Shown in pieces: positions 1 to 9,067 of a DNA stretch of 64,000 nt. Source of the DNA: Wenyingzhuangia marina (GTDB lineage: Bacteria; Bacteroidota; Bacteroidia; Flavobacteriales; Flavobacteriaceae); NCBI RefSeq assembly GCF_900130035.1, contig NZ_FQXQ01000003.1:248001-312000 (forward strand), in the 5' to 3' direction. Every line of letters begins with the position of its first letter. Position 1 is the first letter of the stretch. The position numbers and the translations under genes are program-made. The notes under the pieces are model-generated. The model saw only the letters and a program-made list of their open reading frames with translations, had not been told where the DNA came from and did no database searches.

Positions 1-1
1 A

Positions 2-163
2 ACACATTATAAGGTATTTAAGAAAGTTGAAGGAGAAGAAACTGTGAGTTATTTAACTCAACTAGCAAAAAATGAAAGAATAGAAGAGATTGCAGAGATG
101 CTTGGAGGAAAAGATAAAACACAATCTGCTATAGAGCATGCAACCCAATTGCTAAGTATTTAA
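2..163 (+). CDS. recN: DNA repair protein RecN, C-terminal end (partial)
   Basis: The open frame enters from the left edge and encodes the last 53 residues of a protein ending in a LLGG-type segment (MLGGKDKT) followed by an AIEHATQLL helix, which matches the C-terminus of RecN. RecN is an SMC-like ATPase that acts in recombinational repair of double-strand breaks in the cytoplasm. Only the C-terminal tail is visible, so the Walker motifs cannot be checked. It is read in the same direction as fabI, but the 136 bp between them carries repetitive non-coding sequence, so co-transcription is uncertain. The assignment rests on C-terminal similarity alone. Confidence 0.75.
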   Translation, partial: THYKVFKKVEGEETVSYLTQLAKNERIEEIAEMLGGKDKTQSAIEHATQLLSI

Positions 164-187
164 TTGGAAAAACTTATATTTGCCAAA

Positions 188-298
188 AGTATTTGGTAGC
201 TGGTATCAGGTAGTTGGTATCTAGTATTGATTGAAATGAATGAGTAATATATCAATCACCATTAACTACTAACCATTAACAATTAACCATTATTTACA
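188..298. repeat. Simple degenerate intergenic repeats
   Basis: The recN-fabI gap holds short reiterated words: GGTAGCTGGTATC / GGTAGTTGGTATC followed by AACCATTAAC / AATTAACCATTA. They have no coding potential and resemble the small low-complexity repeats seen elsewhere in this window between core genes (near 21.6 and 38.8 kb). The function is unknown. Confidence 0.4.
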
Positions 299-299
299 T

Positions 300-1115
300 A
301 TGTACAATTTATTAAAAGGTAAAAGAGGAATCATTTTTGGAGCTTTAGACTCTAATTCAATTGCTTGGAAAGTTGCAGAATCTGCACATGCAGAAGGAGC
401 AACTTTTGTTTTAACAAATGCCCCAATAGCAATGCGTATGGGAGAAATTAACGAATTAGCTGAAAAAACAGGTTCTGAAATTATTCCAGCGGATGTTACT
501 AAATTAGAAGACATCGAAAACTTAATTGAGAAATCAGTTGAGATTTTAGGAGGTAAAATTGATTTTGTTTTACACTCTATAGGAATGTCTGTAAACGTTC
601 GTAAAAAAATTCACTATACAGATAATAACTACGATTTTACACATAAAGGTTTTGATATTTCTGCATTGTCTTTTCACAAAGTAATGCAAGTTTTATACAA
701 AAAAGATGCGATGGCTGAGTGGGGATCTATTGTTGCTTTAACTTATATGGCAGCTCAAAGAGTATTTCCTGATTATAATGATATGGCTGATAATAAAGCT
801 TATTTAGAATCTATTGCTCGTTCATTTGGGTATTTCTTTGGTAGAGATCATAAGGTACGTGTAAATACCATTTCTCAATCTCCTACAGCAACTACTGCAG
901 GTAACGGAGTAAAAGGTTTCTCTGGATTTATTAATTATGCAGAAAAGATGTCTCCATTAGGAAACGCAACGGCTCAAGAATGTGCAGATTATACTATTAC
1001 TTTATTTTCTGATTTAACAAGAAAAGTAACTTTACAGAATTTATTCCACGATGGAGGTTTCTCTAACATGGGAGTTTCTAATGAAATTATGGCTGCTTTT
1101 GAAGATCAAGAATAG
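300..1115 (+). CDS. fabI: Enoyl-[acyl-carrier-protein] reductase (NADH), FabI type
   Basis: This enzyme reduces trans-2-enoyl-ACP in the last step of each fatty acid elongation cycle, in the cytoplasm. The 271 residues are the normal FabI length. The fold is an atypical short-chain dehydrogenase: an N-terminal GxxxxxSIAW nucleotide-binding loop (residues 14-23) and the FabI catalytic arrangement Y149...Y159-x6-K166, which parallels Tyr146/Tyr156/Lys163 of the E. coli enzyme. The ATG at 300 directly starts the conserved MYNLLKGKRG sequence. A strong hairpin terminator follows 16 bp after the stop, so the gene probably ends its transcript. Nothing in it is unusual. Confidence 0.95.
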   Translation: MYNLLKGKRGIIFGALDSNSIAWKVAESAHAEGATFVLTNAPIAMRMGEINELAEKTGSEIIPADVTKLEDIENLIEKSVEILGGKIDFVLHSIGMSVNVRKKIHYTDNNYDFTHKGFDISALSFHKVMQVLYKKDAMAEWGSIVALTYMAAQRVFPDYNDMADNKAYLESIARSFGYFFGRDHKVRVNTISQSPTATTAGNGVKGFSGFINYAEKMSPLGNATAQECADYTITLFSDLTRKVTLQNLFHDGGFSNMGVSNEIMAAFEDQE

Positions 1116-1130
1116 TTTAAAAAATATAAA

Positions 1131-1163
1131 AAAAGCCTTCACATTTGTGAAGGCTTTTTTTAT
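1131..1163 (+). terminator. Intrinsic terminator after fabI
   Basis: A perfect 11-bp stem (AAGCCTTCACA / TGTGAAGGCTT) with a TT loop is followed by a T-run. The A-run on the other side means it could also end transcription of the facing PepSY gene. Confidence 0.9.
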
Positions 1164-1181
1164 GCTATATGATAATTGTAT

Positions 1182-1682
1182 TTATATAAATAACAAAGCC
1201 AAAGTCAATAGAATTCCACCTAAAGTAAACCACATCCCTTTTTTAAAAATAGCTGTTTTGGGCATAAACATCCAAAAAGAAGAAATGGAAAAGAATAATA
1301 AAGAAACTCCAAAAAATACATTTAACCAATACAAAGGATCGTTAGAAGTTGCTTTGTGTAATTTGGTCATTTGTTTCATTACATAAGGTAGATCTTTAGT
1401 GGTGTAATTGGCGATTCCTGTTTGTTTGTTATATCGTCCATTTTCAAAAAAGACAATGTTGTTTTCTTCTTTTAAAATTTTAAAGTGCTTTTGTCTTAAA
1501 CTTTTACCTAATTCTTTATTGGGGATATTTTCTCCAATATTACGTTCAATAACTGTTTCTTTTTTTAAGAAATCGGTATTTCTAAAAACTAAAACAATTC
1601 CACTAAGTGCATAAACACTCATAATTCCAATTAAGAAAAATCCTAAATATCGATGGATGATTCTCATGTATTTATTTGTCAT
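1182..1682 (-). CDS. PepSY-associated membrane protein
   Basis: The 166-residue protein begins with a short cytoplasmic part and a hydrophobic helix (about residues 12-32, ending SGIVLVFRNTDF). A soluble region follows (about 35-105), and two more hydrophobic segments lie near 120-135 and 148-165. The opening IIHRYLGFFLIGIMSVYALSGIVL is typical of PepSY-TM proteins of Bacteroidota, which often accompany iron uptake or redox functions. No catalytic motif is visible. It is convergent with fabI and upstream of trxB on the same strand, but a hairpin at 1735-1768 separates the two. The precise role is unknown. Confidence 0.7.
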   Translation of the reverse strand: MTNKYMRIIHRYLGFFLIGIMSVYALSGIVLVFRNTDFLKKETVIERNIGENIPNKELGKSLRQKHFKILKEENNIVFFENGRYNKQTGIANYTTKDLPYVMKQMTKLHKATSNDPLYWLNVFFGVSLLFFSISSFWMFMPKTAIFKKGMWFTLGGILLTLALLFI

Positions 1683-1734
1683 TTTTTTTGATTTAAGACT
1701 GTGATTTATAATAAAGGTTTAAATATTGAAAAAT

Positions 1735-1768
1735 AAAAAAGGAAGCAATTTAAACTGCTTCCTTTTTT
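1735..1768 (-). terminator. Intrinsic terminator after trxB
   Basis: The stem GGAAGCA / TGCTTCC is flanked by A- and T-runs on both sides. It sits 22 bp beyond the trxB stop codon and upstream of the PepSY gene. Confidence 0.85.
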
Positions 1769-1789
1769 ATTTTATCTATCTCTTTAAGT

Positions 1790-2737
1790 TTACTCTAAGC
1801 TTCCTAAATAACGCTCAGCATCTAAAGCGGCCATACATCCAGTACCTGCAGCTGTAACTGCTTGTCTGTATTCGTGATCTTGTACATCACCTGCTGCAAA
1901 TACTCCAGGTTTGTTAGTTTTGGTAGATTTTCCGTGGGTAATTAAATAACCAGCATCGTTCATTTCTAACTGACCTTTAAAAATATCTGTATTTGGCGTG
2001 TGACCAATGGCAATAAAAACTCCAGTAACAGGAATTTCATGTTTTTCCTGAGTTTGATTGTTTACTACACGAACTCCTTCTACTACATTGTCTCCTAAAA
2101 CTTCATCTAGTTCAGTATTGTATAATACTTCAATATTTTCGGTTCTGTTCACTCTTTTTTCCATGGCTTTAGAGGCTCTAAAATAGTCTTTACGAACCAA
2201 CATAGTAACCTTGTTACAAATATTTGCCAAGTAAGTAGCTTCTTCTGCAGCAGTATCTCCAGCTCCAACTACAATTACATCTTGCTTACGGTAAAAGAAA
2301 CCATCACAAGTAGCACAAGCAGAAACTCCACCACCTTTTAAACGTTCTTCACTTTCTAAACCTAAATACTTTGCAGTTGCTCCTGTGGTAATAATAACAG
2401 TTTCAGCTTCTATTTGTTTGTTACCATCAATCGTTACTTTATGAATTCCACCAATTTCATCGCTAAAATCAACAGCAGTAGCCATTCCAAAACGGACTTC
2501 TGTTCCAAAACGTTCAGCTTGATTTTTTAAGTCTTCCATCATTGCAGTTCCATCCGTACCATTAGGATATCCAGGGAAATTGTCAACTTCTGTAGTAGTA
2601 GTTAATTGACCACCCATTTGCATTCCAGTGTACATTACAGGTTTTAAATCTGCTCTTGAAGCGTATATAGCAGCAGTGTAACCTGCAGGACCTGATCCAA
2701 TAATCAAGCATTTAATTCTTTCAATAGTATCTGACAT
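1790..2737 (-). CDS. trxB: Thioredoxin-disulfide reductase
   Basis: This flavoprotein uses NADPH to reduce thioredoxin in the cytoplasm; a thioredoxin gene is present at 41.6 kb. The 315-residue length is normal for low-molecular-weight TrxB. It shows the N-terminal FAD-binding GSGPAGYTAAIYA (residues 14-26), the redox-active CATC (C141 and C144), the NADPH loop GAGDTAAEEA, and the C-terminal FAD contact GVFAAGDVQD. The start MSDTIERIKCLIIGSGPAG gives the expected spacing to the first glycine loop. It is transcribed divergently from the glycosyltransferase pair across a 230-bp gap. Confidence 0.96.
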   Translation of the reverse strand: MSDTIERIKCLIIGSGPAGYTAAIYASRADLKPVMYTGMQMGGQLTTTTEVDNFPGYPNGTDGTAMMEDLKNQAERFGTEVRFGMATAVDFSDEIGGIHKVTIDGNKQIEAETVIITTGATAKYLGLESEERLKGGGVSACATCDGFFYRKQDVIVVGAGDTAAEEATYLANICNKVTMLVRKDYFRASKAMEKRVNRTENIEVLYNTELDEVLGDNVVEGVRVVNNQTQEKHEIPVTGVFIAIGHTPNTDIFKGQLEMNDAGYLITHGKSTKTNKPGVFAAGDVQDHEYRQAVTAAGTGCMAALDAERYLGSLE

Positions 2738-2967
2738 TTTCTAATATTTTTAGAATTTATGAGTCGCTAAAATAAATCTTTTTTACACTTTTAAACGTTA
2801 ATGTTTATAACTTTTAACAATCTAGCTATTGATTTTTTTAATAGTATTTTAGACAAGATAAAATGCCATGTTTATTCGTTTTCTATATCCATAAATAATT
2901 CTATTTTTACGTCACTGTTAAATAAAGATTAAGCAGTGTTAAATTTCCTAAGCTAGTCTATAACTAT

Positions 2968-3720
2968 ATGTTAGATACCACTAAAAATTATGATTTAATT
3001 ATTGTAATTCCTTCTTACAATGAGTCTAAATCATTACGAGAAAAAAAGTTTCTATCTTTTTTAAATAATAAAAGAGAAGTGGCTATTTGCTTTGTAAATG
3101 ATGGTTCTACAGATAATACTTTAGACATTTTAAAAGAGCTAGAAAATAAATCAGAAGATCAAATTGTAGTTTTTGATTGTATTGAAAATCAAGGTAAAGC
3201 AGGAGCAACTAAAATGGGGGTAAATTATTGTATCGAACATTTTAACTTTGATAAAATAGCTTATTTAGATGCTGATTTAGCAACTCCCCTTAAAGAGTGT
3301 TATAGAATTAGTAAAAAGTTAGATGGAAAATTGACTTTTGTTTTTGGTTCTAGAATTAAAAAATTAGGATCAAGAATTGAAAGGAGTTCTTTTCGATTTT
3401 TTACAGGAAGGGTTATTGCTACTTTTATTTCTAATATCTTAAAATTAGGAGTATATGATACTCAATGCGGAATAAAAGTATTTACCAAAGAGTTAAGCAT
3501 AGAGGTTTTTAACAAGCCATTTTTGTCTAAATGGTTATTTGATGTAGAGATTTTCTTTAGAATTATTCAGTTATATACTAGGGAGGTTGCTATTACCAAA
3601 ATGAAAGAAATCCCTTTAAGAAAATGGGTAGATAAAGGAGATTCTAAGGTTAAAATGAGCTACTTCTTTAAGTTATGGTTAGATTTGCTTAAAATTAATC
3701 AAGCTTATAAAAAACTATAA
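2968..3720 (+). CDS. Glycosyltransferase family 2 (polyprenyl-phosphate sugar synthase-like)
   Basis: The 250-residue protein is a GT-A fold transferase with IVIPSYNES (residues 12-20), NDGSTDNT (about 45-52) and the DADLATP metal-binding motif (about 98-104). These features are closest to the ALG5/DPM1-type enzymes that load a sugar onto a polyprenyl phosphate carrier at the cytoplasmic membrane. No transmembrane helix is evident. The next gene, 5 bp downstream, encodes an ArnT-like GT39 membrane transferase, which normally uses such lipid-linked sugars. The pair therefore probably makes and uses one lipid-linked donor, for lipid A or protein glycosylation; the sugar is unknown. Confidence 0.85.
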   Translation: MLDTTKNYDLIIVIPSYNESKSLREKKFLSFLNNKREVAICFVNDGSTDNTLDILKELENKSEDQIVVFDCIENQGKAGATKMGVNYCIEHFNFDKIAYLDADLATPLKECYRISKKLDGKLTFVFGSRIKKLGSRIERSSFRFFTGRVIATFISNILKLGVYDTQCGIKVFTKELSIEVFNKPFLSKWLFDVEIFFRIIQLYTREVAITKMKEIPLRKWVDKGDSKVKMSYFFKLWLDLLKINQAYKKL

Positions 3721-3725
3721 AATTC

Positions 3726-5135
3726 ATGTTAGCGAATATTAAAAAGTACGCTTTAGAAATTACAGTATTTTTTCTTGCAGCACTTCGTTTACTAGTAGGT
3801 GCATGGCTTCCATTATTAGATAAAACCGAAGCAAGATATGCAGAAATTGCACGTATTATGTACGATACAGGTAATTGGGTAACCCCACAAATAGATTATG
3901 GAGTGCCTTTTTGGGCAAAACCCCCGATGTCCACTTGGATTTCTGCTTTTAGTTATCAAATATTTGGTGTGAATGAGTTTGCTGCTCGTTTTCCTTCTTT
4001 TGTATTGCAAGTTTCTCTAATTATTTTTGTAGCCAAAGCGTTAGATTTTACCAAAAAACAGCTGTATTGGTTTGCATTAATTTTGTTTACCATTCCTGAA
4101 TATTACATCCATTGTGGAGTTGTTTCTACAGATTCTTCTTTGTTGGTAGGAATTACTTTTATTATGATTGGTTTTTGGAATTCTTTAAAAAATAATTATA
4201 ATCAAAGAGCGTGGAAGTTTGTTACTTGGTTAGGAGTTGCTATTGGAATGTTGGCCAAAGGACCTATTGTTTTGGTATTAACTGTGCCACCACTTTTTAT
4301 ATGGTCTTGTTTGTATAAAGGTCAACTATTAACGTTTTTTAAAAAAGCATTATGGTTGCCAGGAATGATTTTGGCTTTTGTTATTTCGTTTACATGGTAT
4401 TATTGGGCTGAAGCTAGAACTCCTGGTTTTATTGATTACTTTTTTGTTGGAGAACATTATAAGCGTTTTTTTGAATCTGGATGGCAAGGAGATAAATATG
4501 GCTTTGCCAAACAACAACCTATGGGGATGATTTGGCTATTCTTATTGCTTTTTTCTATTCCATGGATTCAATTTATTATTGTAAAAGTAATTAAGAAAAA
4601 AGAGGAGTTAATTAAAGATAAATGGGTAACATATTTATGGCTTTGGATGTTATGGACTCCAGTGTTTTTTACCATTTCTAAAAGTTTAATTCATACTTAT
4701 ACATTACCAAGTATGATTCCTTTAGGACTATTAGTGATGCATTATTTTGAAAGTTACCAAAAACAAAAAGCTTGGTTTGTTGGAGCCATGGTGGTTCCTG
4801 TATTGGTTTTTATAGGATTTATAGGAATGAATACTTTTTATAAAGATACCAATTGGCAAAACACAGATAAGCATTTATTAAAAGAAATGACTCATCAAGA
4901 GGTGACAGATGTATATGCTTGGGAATTTAAATCTTATTCTTCACAGTTTTATACCTCAGGAAAAATAAAAGTAATTGATACCGCTGAAGAGTTAGGTGAG
5001 TTGATGAAACAAGAAAATCCTTTTTATATTTTATCAAGAAATTCTCATTATAAAAATATGCCAGATGTTTTTAAAGAGCAGTTAACTCTTGTTGGAACCA
5101 ATAAAAAATCTCAATTATTTATATACAATCCGTAA
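3726..5135 (+). CDS. Glycosyltransferase family 39 (ArnT/PMT-like) membrane protein
   Basis: The 469-residue integral membrane protein has many hydrophobic helices and an early LLDKTEARYAEIAR motif (about residues 30-43). The DxxEARYAEIAR stretch is the signature acidic loop of ArnT/GT39 enzymes, which move a sugar from a polyprenyl phosphate to lipid A or protein on the outer face of the inner membrane. The LAKGPIVL motif (about 177-184) also fits. It follows the GT2 gene by 5 bp and likely shares its transcript. A bidirectional hairpin follows the stop codon. The acceptor cannot be predicted. Confidence 0.85.
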   Translation: MLANIKKYALEITVFFLAALRLLVGAWLPLLDKTEARYAEIARIMYDTGNWVTPQIDYGVPFWAKPPMSTWISAFSYQIFGVNEFAARFPSFVLQVSLIIFVAKALDFTKKQLYWFALILFTIPEYYIHCGVVSTDSSLLVGITFIMIGFWNSLKNNYNQRAWKFVTWLGVAIGMLAKGPIVLVLTVPPLFIWSCLYKGQLLTFFKKALWLPGMILAFVISFTWYYWAEARTPGFIDYFFVGEHYKRFFESGWQGDKYGFAKQQPMGMIWLFLLLFSIPWIQFIIVKVIKKKEELIKDKWVTYLWLWMLWTPVFFTISKSLIHTYTLPSMIPLGLLVMHYFESYQKQKAWFVGAMVVPVLVFIGFIGMNTFYKDTNWQNTDKHLLKEMTHQEVTDVYAWEFKSYSSQFYTSGKIKVIDTAEELGELMKQENPFYILSRNSHYKNMPDVFKEQLTLVGTNKKSQLFIYNP

Positions 5136-5137
5136 AA

Positions 5138-5174
5138 AAAAAAAGAGCTGTTACCAAATAACAGCTCTTTTTTT
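5138..5174. terminator. Bidirectional intrinsic terminator
   Basis: A 12-bp stem AAAGAGCTGTTA / TAACAGCTCTTT with a 5-nt loop is flanked by A- and T-runs. It separates the convergent GT39 and transglutaminase-like genes. Confidence 0.9.
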
Positions 5175-5180
5175 AGTTGC

Positions 5181-6086
5181 TTATAAAGCTTTTTTATAAG
5201 CAGATATGTGATTTAAGGAAGCTAATTTATCTTGAATATATTCTTGACAAGTAACTTTAACAGTGTATTTAGTAGTGTTTTTACCTACAGTAAAAATAAT
5301 TCCTTTTAAAGATGCACAATCGTTATAATCTTTTCCGTGAGCAATTTTAATATGATTAAAATCTGCTAACATATTGTTTGTAGGGTCAAAACCTACCCAA
5401 CCAATATTAGGAATATAACATTCTACCCAAGAGTGAATTTCTGAGTTACCAAAATAAGATTGGTCTTGATTTAAGAATCCTGAAACATACCTTGTAGGAA
5501 TATTGTGTTGTCTTGCTACTGCACAAAATAAGTGGGTAAAATCTTTAGCAACTCCTTTGTTATAATCAATAAGATCCTTTAATTCGGTTCTGATATTTGT
5601 AGCTCCAATTGTATAATAAAGAAATATAAAAACCCATTTATTCAAGGCTTTTAAGTTTTCAAAAGTTGTCTTTTTATCATCAAATAAAAAAATGTTTTTT
5701 TTATCAGAGGGTAATGTAGTTAAAACAGTATCTTTTAAAAAAGAATGATATTCAATTTTAAAAGGATCACTATTTAATTCTTCAATATCTTTTTTATAAG
5801 TTTTAGAATCTTGACTTTGAATTTCTATATTATTTTTAATCAAGGAAAATTCAGCTTCAAAAATAATATCTGTGATTTGATGTTTAGGAGTTACTTTAAA
5901 AGTATTGAATCCATAGCCGTTAATAGATTTATTGACTAAGGTGTTATATGAATCGTTAAAAATTGATGTTTCTAAAAACTGACTATCATTATTTTTAGGT
6001 TCAATTAAAAATTGCCACAAAGCATTATTCACGGGGTTTTCGTATGTATTATGGGTCACATACTTTATTTTATAATGATATTGCAT
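5181..6086 (-). CDS. Transglutaminase-like protein lacking the catalytic cysteine
   Basis: The 301-residue protein has an N-terminal beta-rich domain (YKIKYVTHNTYENPVN..., about 1-110) and a transglutaminase-like core (about 140-250). The core keeps the RYVSGF turn (199-204) and the His and Asp of the triad (H219 in EIHSWVE, D234 in GFDPTNN). The usual motif GvCxDFxHL reads GVAKDFTHL here, so the nucleophile position is A180 instead of Cys. As read, it should not catalyse the classical reaction. It is the third gene of an operon with an alpha-E protein and a cpATP-grasp protein, a trio common in bacteria and probably acting on peptide-like substrates. The sequence shows no signal peptide. Confidence 0.85.
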   Translation of the reverse strand: MQYHYKIKYVTHNTYENPVNNALWQFLIEPKNNDSQFLETSIFNDSYNTLVNKSINGYGFNTFKVTPKHQITDIIFEAEFSLIKNNIEIQSQDSKTYKKDIEELNSDPFKIEYHSFLKDTVLTTLPSDKKNIFLFDDKKTTFENLKALNKWVFIFLYYTIGATNIRTELKDLIDYNKGVAKDFTHLFCAVARQHNIPTRYVSGFLNQDQSYFGNSEIHSWVECYIPNIGWVGFDPTNNMLADFNHIKIAHGKDYNDCASLKGIIFTVGKNTTKYTVKVTCQEYIQDKLASLNHISAYKKAL

Positions 6087-6160
6087 AATATGTTAGTGTT
6101 ATAGGTATAACGTGCAAAGTTAATATATATAACATATTAATATATAAACATTAGTTATTT

Positions 6161-7093
6161 TTAATGCTTAAATAACTCATCTTCAATACTTATACAGATT
6201 TCATCTAGCTCACTAATAATTTCTTGAATAAACTTATCAAAACCTATTTCAATTTCGTTAATACGTTTATAATGATATTTGGCTCTTAGTTTACCAATTA
6301 AAAAAGCAGAAGATAAACTATGATGATTTTTATTTAAATAATCAATTTGACACTTGGCATTATTTAAACAGCTCATCACTGATTTTGGACATTCTGGATT
6401 TAAGATTAAAAAATCTAAAGTGTTTTTACTTGTAGGTGCTTTTTTATAATGACGTTTCATCATGTCAAAAGACTGAATACATTTTAACAAAATAGTCCAC
6501 TCATAAGAGGTGGCAAAATCTGTTTCATTTTGTACACTAAGTGCATCTTTGTATTTGGTATCTATAATTCTAATAACATCAGTAGCTCTTTCTAAATTAA
6601 TTCCCAAGTGGATGATCGCATAAGTATCATCATGCATCATGGTAGTAACTATATTTGCTTTAATTTGGGAAACAGCTTTAGATACATAGGTGGTAAATTC
6701 GTCTAACCCTCTTTCAGTAAAATACTCAATGGAGTAGTTATTAATGTAATGGTGTAGTTTGTTGATTGATTCATACAATTCTGTAGAAATCATATCTCTA
6801 GCACTAGAGGCATTGTCTCTAGCCATTCTAAAATAACTTTTAATAGAAAAAATTTTCTCATCATTTAATGCGGCATCAAAAAGAACTTTTTTCTCAAATA
6901 ATACCGTTTCTTTTTCTGGATCATCATCAACCATTCTAACTATAGAATTCAAAACAAATTGTCTTGATTGTGAGGTTTCGTTTGGTGCATCGAAAGAAGA
7001 AAAATAGTTCACATTTAAATATCTTGCAATGTGTTCAGTTCTTTCAAGGTATCTTCCCATCCAGAATAAATTGTTGGCTACTCTTGCTAACAT
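6161..7093 (-). CDS. Alpha-E domain-containing protein
   Basis: The 310-residue, mostly helical protein opens with MLARVANNLFWMGRYLERTEHIARYLNV, the hallmark N-terminus of the alpha-E family. The conserved arginine- and glutamate-rich helices GRYLERTEHIAR and RDNASSARDMIS are present. The biochemical activity of the family is not settled; it is nearly always found with circularly permuted ATP-grasp and transglutaminase-like proteins, as here. It starts 4 bp after the ATP-grasp gene, so translation is probably coupled. It is cytoplasmic by appearance. Confidence 0.88.
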   Translation of the reverse strand: MLARVANNLFWMGRYLERTEHIARYLNVNYFSSFDAPNETSQSRQFVLNSIVRMVDDDPEKETVLFEKKVLFDAALNDEKIFSIKSYFRMARDNASSARDMISTELYESINKLHHYINNYSIEYFTERGLDEFTTYVSKAVSQIKANIVTTMMHDDTYAIIHLGINLERATDVIRIIDTKYKDALSVQNETDFATSYEWTILLKCIQSFDMMKRHYKKAPTSKNTLDFLILNPECPKSVMSCLNNAKCQIDYLNKNHHSLSSAFLIGKLRAKYHYKRINEIEIGFDKFIQEIISELDEICISIEDELFKH

Positions 7094-7097
7094 AAAT

Positions 7098-8561
7098 CTA
7101 TCTTTTTAAAACCCAAGTATCCTTAGATCCACCACCTTGTGATGAGTTTACAATTAAATTTCCTTCTTTTAAAGCCACACGTGTAAGTCCACCTTTTAAA
7201 ACAAATTCTTTATCTTTTCCTAAAAGTGTAAAAGTTCTTAAATCTACATGTCTAGGCTCAAAACATTGTTTTTCGTCTATAAAAGTAGCATGTGTAGATA
7301 ATGCCATAATAGGTTGGGCAATATATTTTCTAGGATTTTCTTTAATTACTGCTTTTACTTTTTCGATTTCTTCTTTGGTTAATTTGTTACCAATTGAAAT
7401 TCCGTATCCACCAGACTCATCTACTGGTTTTACTACCAATTTATCTATGTTATCTAACACATAAGCCAGCTCTTTAGGTCTACTACAGTGATAAGTATGT
7501 ACATTGTTTAATATAGGCTCTTCATTTAAATAATATTTAATGATCTGTGGCATATAAGTATAAATAGCTTTGTCATCTGCAACTCCAGTTCCAGGTGCAT
7601 TTACTAAAGTTACATTCCCTTTTTTATAGGCTGCAAACAATCCTGGAACTCCAAGTACTGAATCAGGATTAAACTCTAAAGGATCAATAAAAGCATCATC
7701 AATTCGTCTGTAAATAACATCAATTTTAACAGGTCCATAAATGGTTTTCATGTAAACAAAATCTTTTTCAATAAAAAGATCTCTACCCTCTACCAACTCT
7801 ATTCCCATAGATTTTGCCAAGAAAGAATGTTCGTAATAAGCAGAGTTGTAAATACCAGGGGTAATGACTACACAGGTTGGTATGTCTACTCCAGCAGGTT
7901 TTACAGACTGCATAATTTCTAATAAGTTTTCGGAATAATTAGCTACAGGACAAGTAGGGTAGTTGTTAAATACACCAAACATGGCTCTTTTAAGAGCAAC
8001 CCTATTACTAACCACATAACTAACTCCAGAAGGACAACGTATGTTATCCTCTAGCACATAATATTCACCATCAGAATGTTTGATGACATCCGTTCCAGAA
8101 ATATGATTGTAAATGCCTCCGGGAGGCTCTAATCCATTCATTTGATCTAAGTAGTTTTCAGAACTACTGATCAATTCTATAGGAACAATTCCATCTTTAA
8201 TAATTTGTTTTTTGTGATAAACATCGTACAAAAATAAATTTAAAGCCTTACTTCTTTGTAAAGCTCCAGATTCTATATGATCCCATTCGTCAGCGGTAAT
8301 TATTTTAGGAAATAAATCAAAAGGGAATACTTTTTCTACAGTGGTTTTATCATAAACCTGAAAAGTAATCCCTTGGTTTAAGAACGATAACTTAGCTTTT
8401 TCATTTAATAATTTAAAGTCATCAACTTTATATTCATTAAATAATTTAAATAATTCTCCATAAGTATCTCTAATTTCTTTATCATTCTTAAAAATTTCAT
8501 CATAAAAAACTGGATTGGTTTTATACGATGAAAATATGGGTAATATTTTTTTAGATTCCAT
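7098..8561 (-). CDS. Circularly permuted ATP-grasp protein
   Basis: The 487-residue protein carries the cpATP-grasp signature blocks LEPPGGIYNHISGTDV..., VLEDNIRCPSGVSYV, DVIYRRIDDAFIDP and VKPVDESGGYGISIG, ending in VNSSQGGGSKDTW. These are predicted ATP- and metal-binding residues of a peptide-bond-forming or carboxylate-amine ligase type. It is first in an operon with alpha-E and transglutaminase-like genes. The triad is predicted to make and process a small peptide modification, but no product is established from sequence. The start MESKKILPIF is the first ATG of the open frame, and 506 bp of non-coding sequence lies upstream. Confidence 0.88.
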   Translation of the reverse strand: MESKKILPIFSSYKTNPVFYDEIFKNDKEIRDTYGELFKLFNEYKVDDFKLLNEKAKLSFLNQGITFQVYDKTTVEKVFPFDLFPKIITADEWDHIESGALQRSKALNLFLYDVYHKKQIIKDGIVPIELISSSENYLDQMNGLEPPGGIYNHISGTDVIKHSDGEYYVLEDNIRCPSGVSYVVSNRVALKRAMFGVFNNYPTCPVANYSENLLEIMQSVKPAGVDIPTCVVITPGIYNSAYYEHSFLAKSMGIELVEGRDLFIEKDFVYMKTIYGPVKIDVIYRRIDDAFIDPLEFNPDSVLGVPGLFAAYKKGNVTLVNAPGTGVADDKAIYTYMPQIIKYYLNEEPILNNVHTYHCSRPKELAYVLDNIDKLVVKPVDESGGYGISIGNKLTKEEIEKVKAVIKENPRKYIAQPIMALSTHATFIDEKQCFEPRHVDLRTFTLLGKDKEFVLKGGLTRVALKEGNLIVNSSQGGGSKDTWVLKR

Positions 8562-9067
8562 ACCTATTTGATTTATATAATAAAGAACGCATTTTTATAT
8601 TTTATCAGTGAAATTTTATGACAGTTTTTAAACTGTGATATGTCAGTTTGGAGTGTTTTTTAAGTTAAAGATCTGATTATCTATTGGTTATATTGTGTTG
8701 TGTTTTTGTTAATTAATTGATAAGAACAGATAAAGTTTTAAAATTGTTAGAATTATCTTCAAATTGTGTCTAAATGATTGAAATCAAGAAGGTTTCAAAT
8801 AGATACATTGCAATAAAAGGATATGTTTTGTTTCTTCTTTTTTTAATTAAAACATAGAATATTATAAAACTTAAAAAATAATGAAGGAAAATAATTAAAT
8901 AAGCAATCTTCTTACGGTTTTTAGGGAATTTCTTTAAAGTTATGATAGTTAAATAATTTGTTTTTTTAGGAATTTATTTTCAAATTATGATAGATATCAT
9001 ATTGTTAATCAAAATAATAAGTGACCTTTAAGTATGTAAATAATTAACAATTAAAAAATAAATTGAT
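8562..9067. promoter_or_regulatory. Gene-free divergent region upstream of pckA with an imperfect direct repeat
   Basis: This 506-bp gap lies between the divergent cpATP-grasp and pckA genes and has no plausible gene. Its main structure is a pair of related blocks at about 8918-8950 and 8962-8996. Both read roughly TTTTTAGGGAATTT then TATGATAG, with the two TATGATAG words at 8941 and 8986, 45 bp apart. This could be a regulator or RNA polymerase recognition region for gluconeogenic control of pckA. No perfect TAnnTTTG box was found near the pckA start. Confidence 0.4.
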
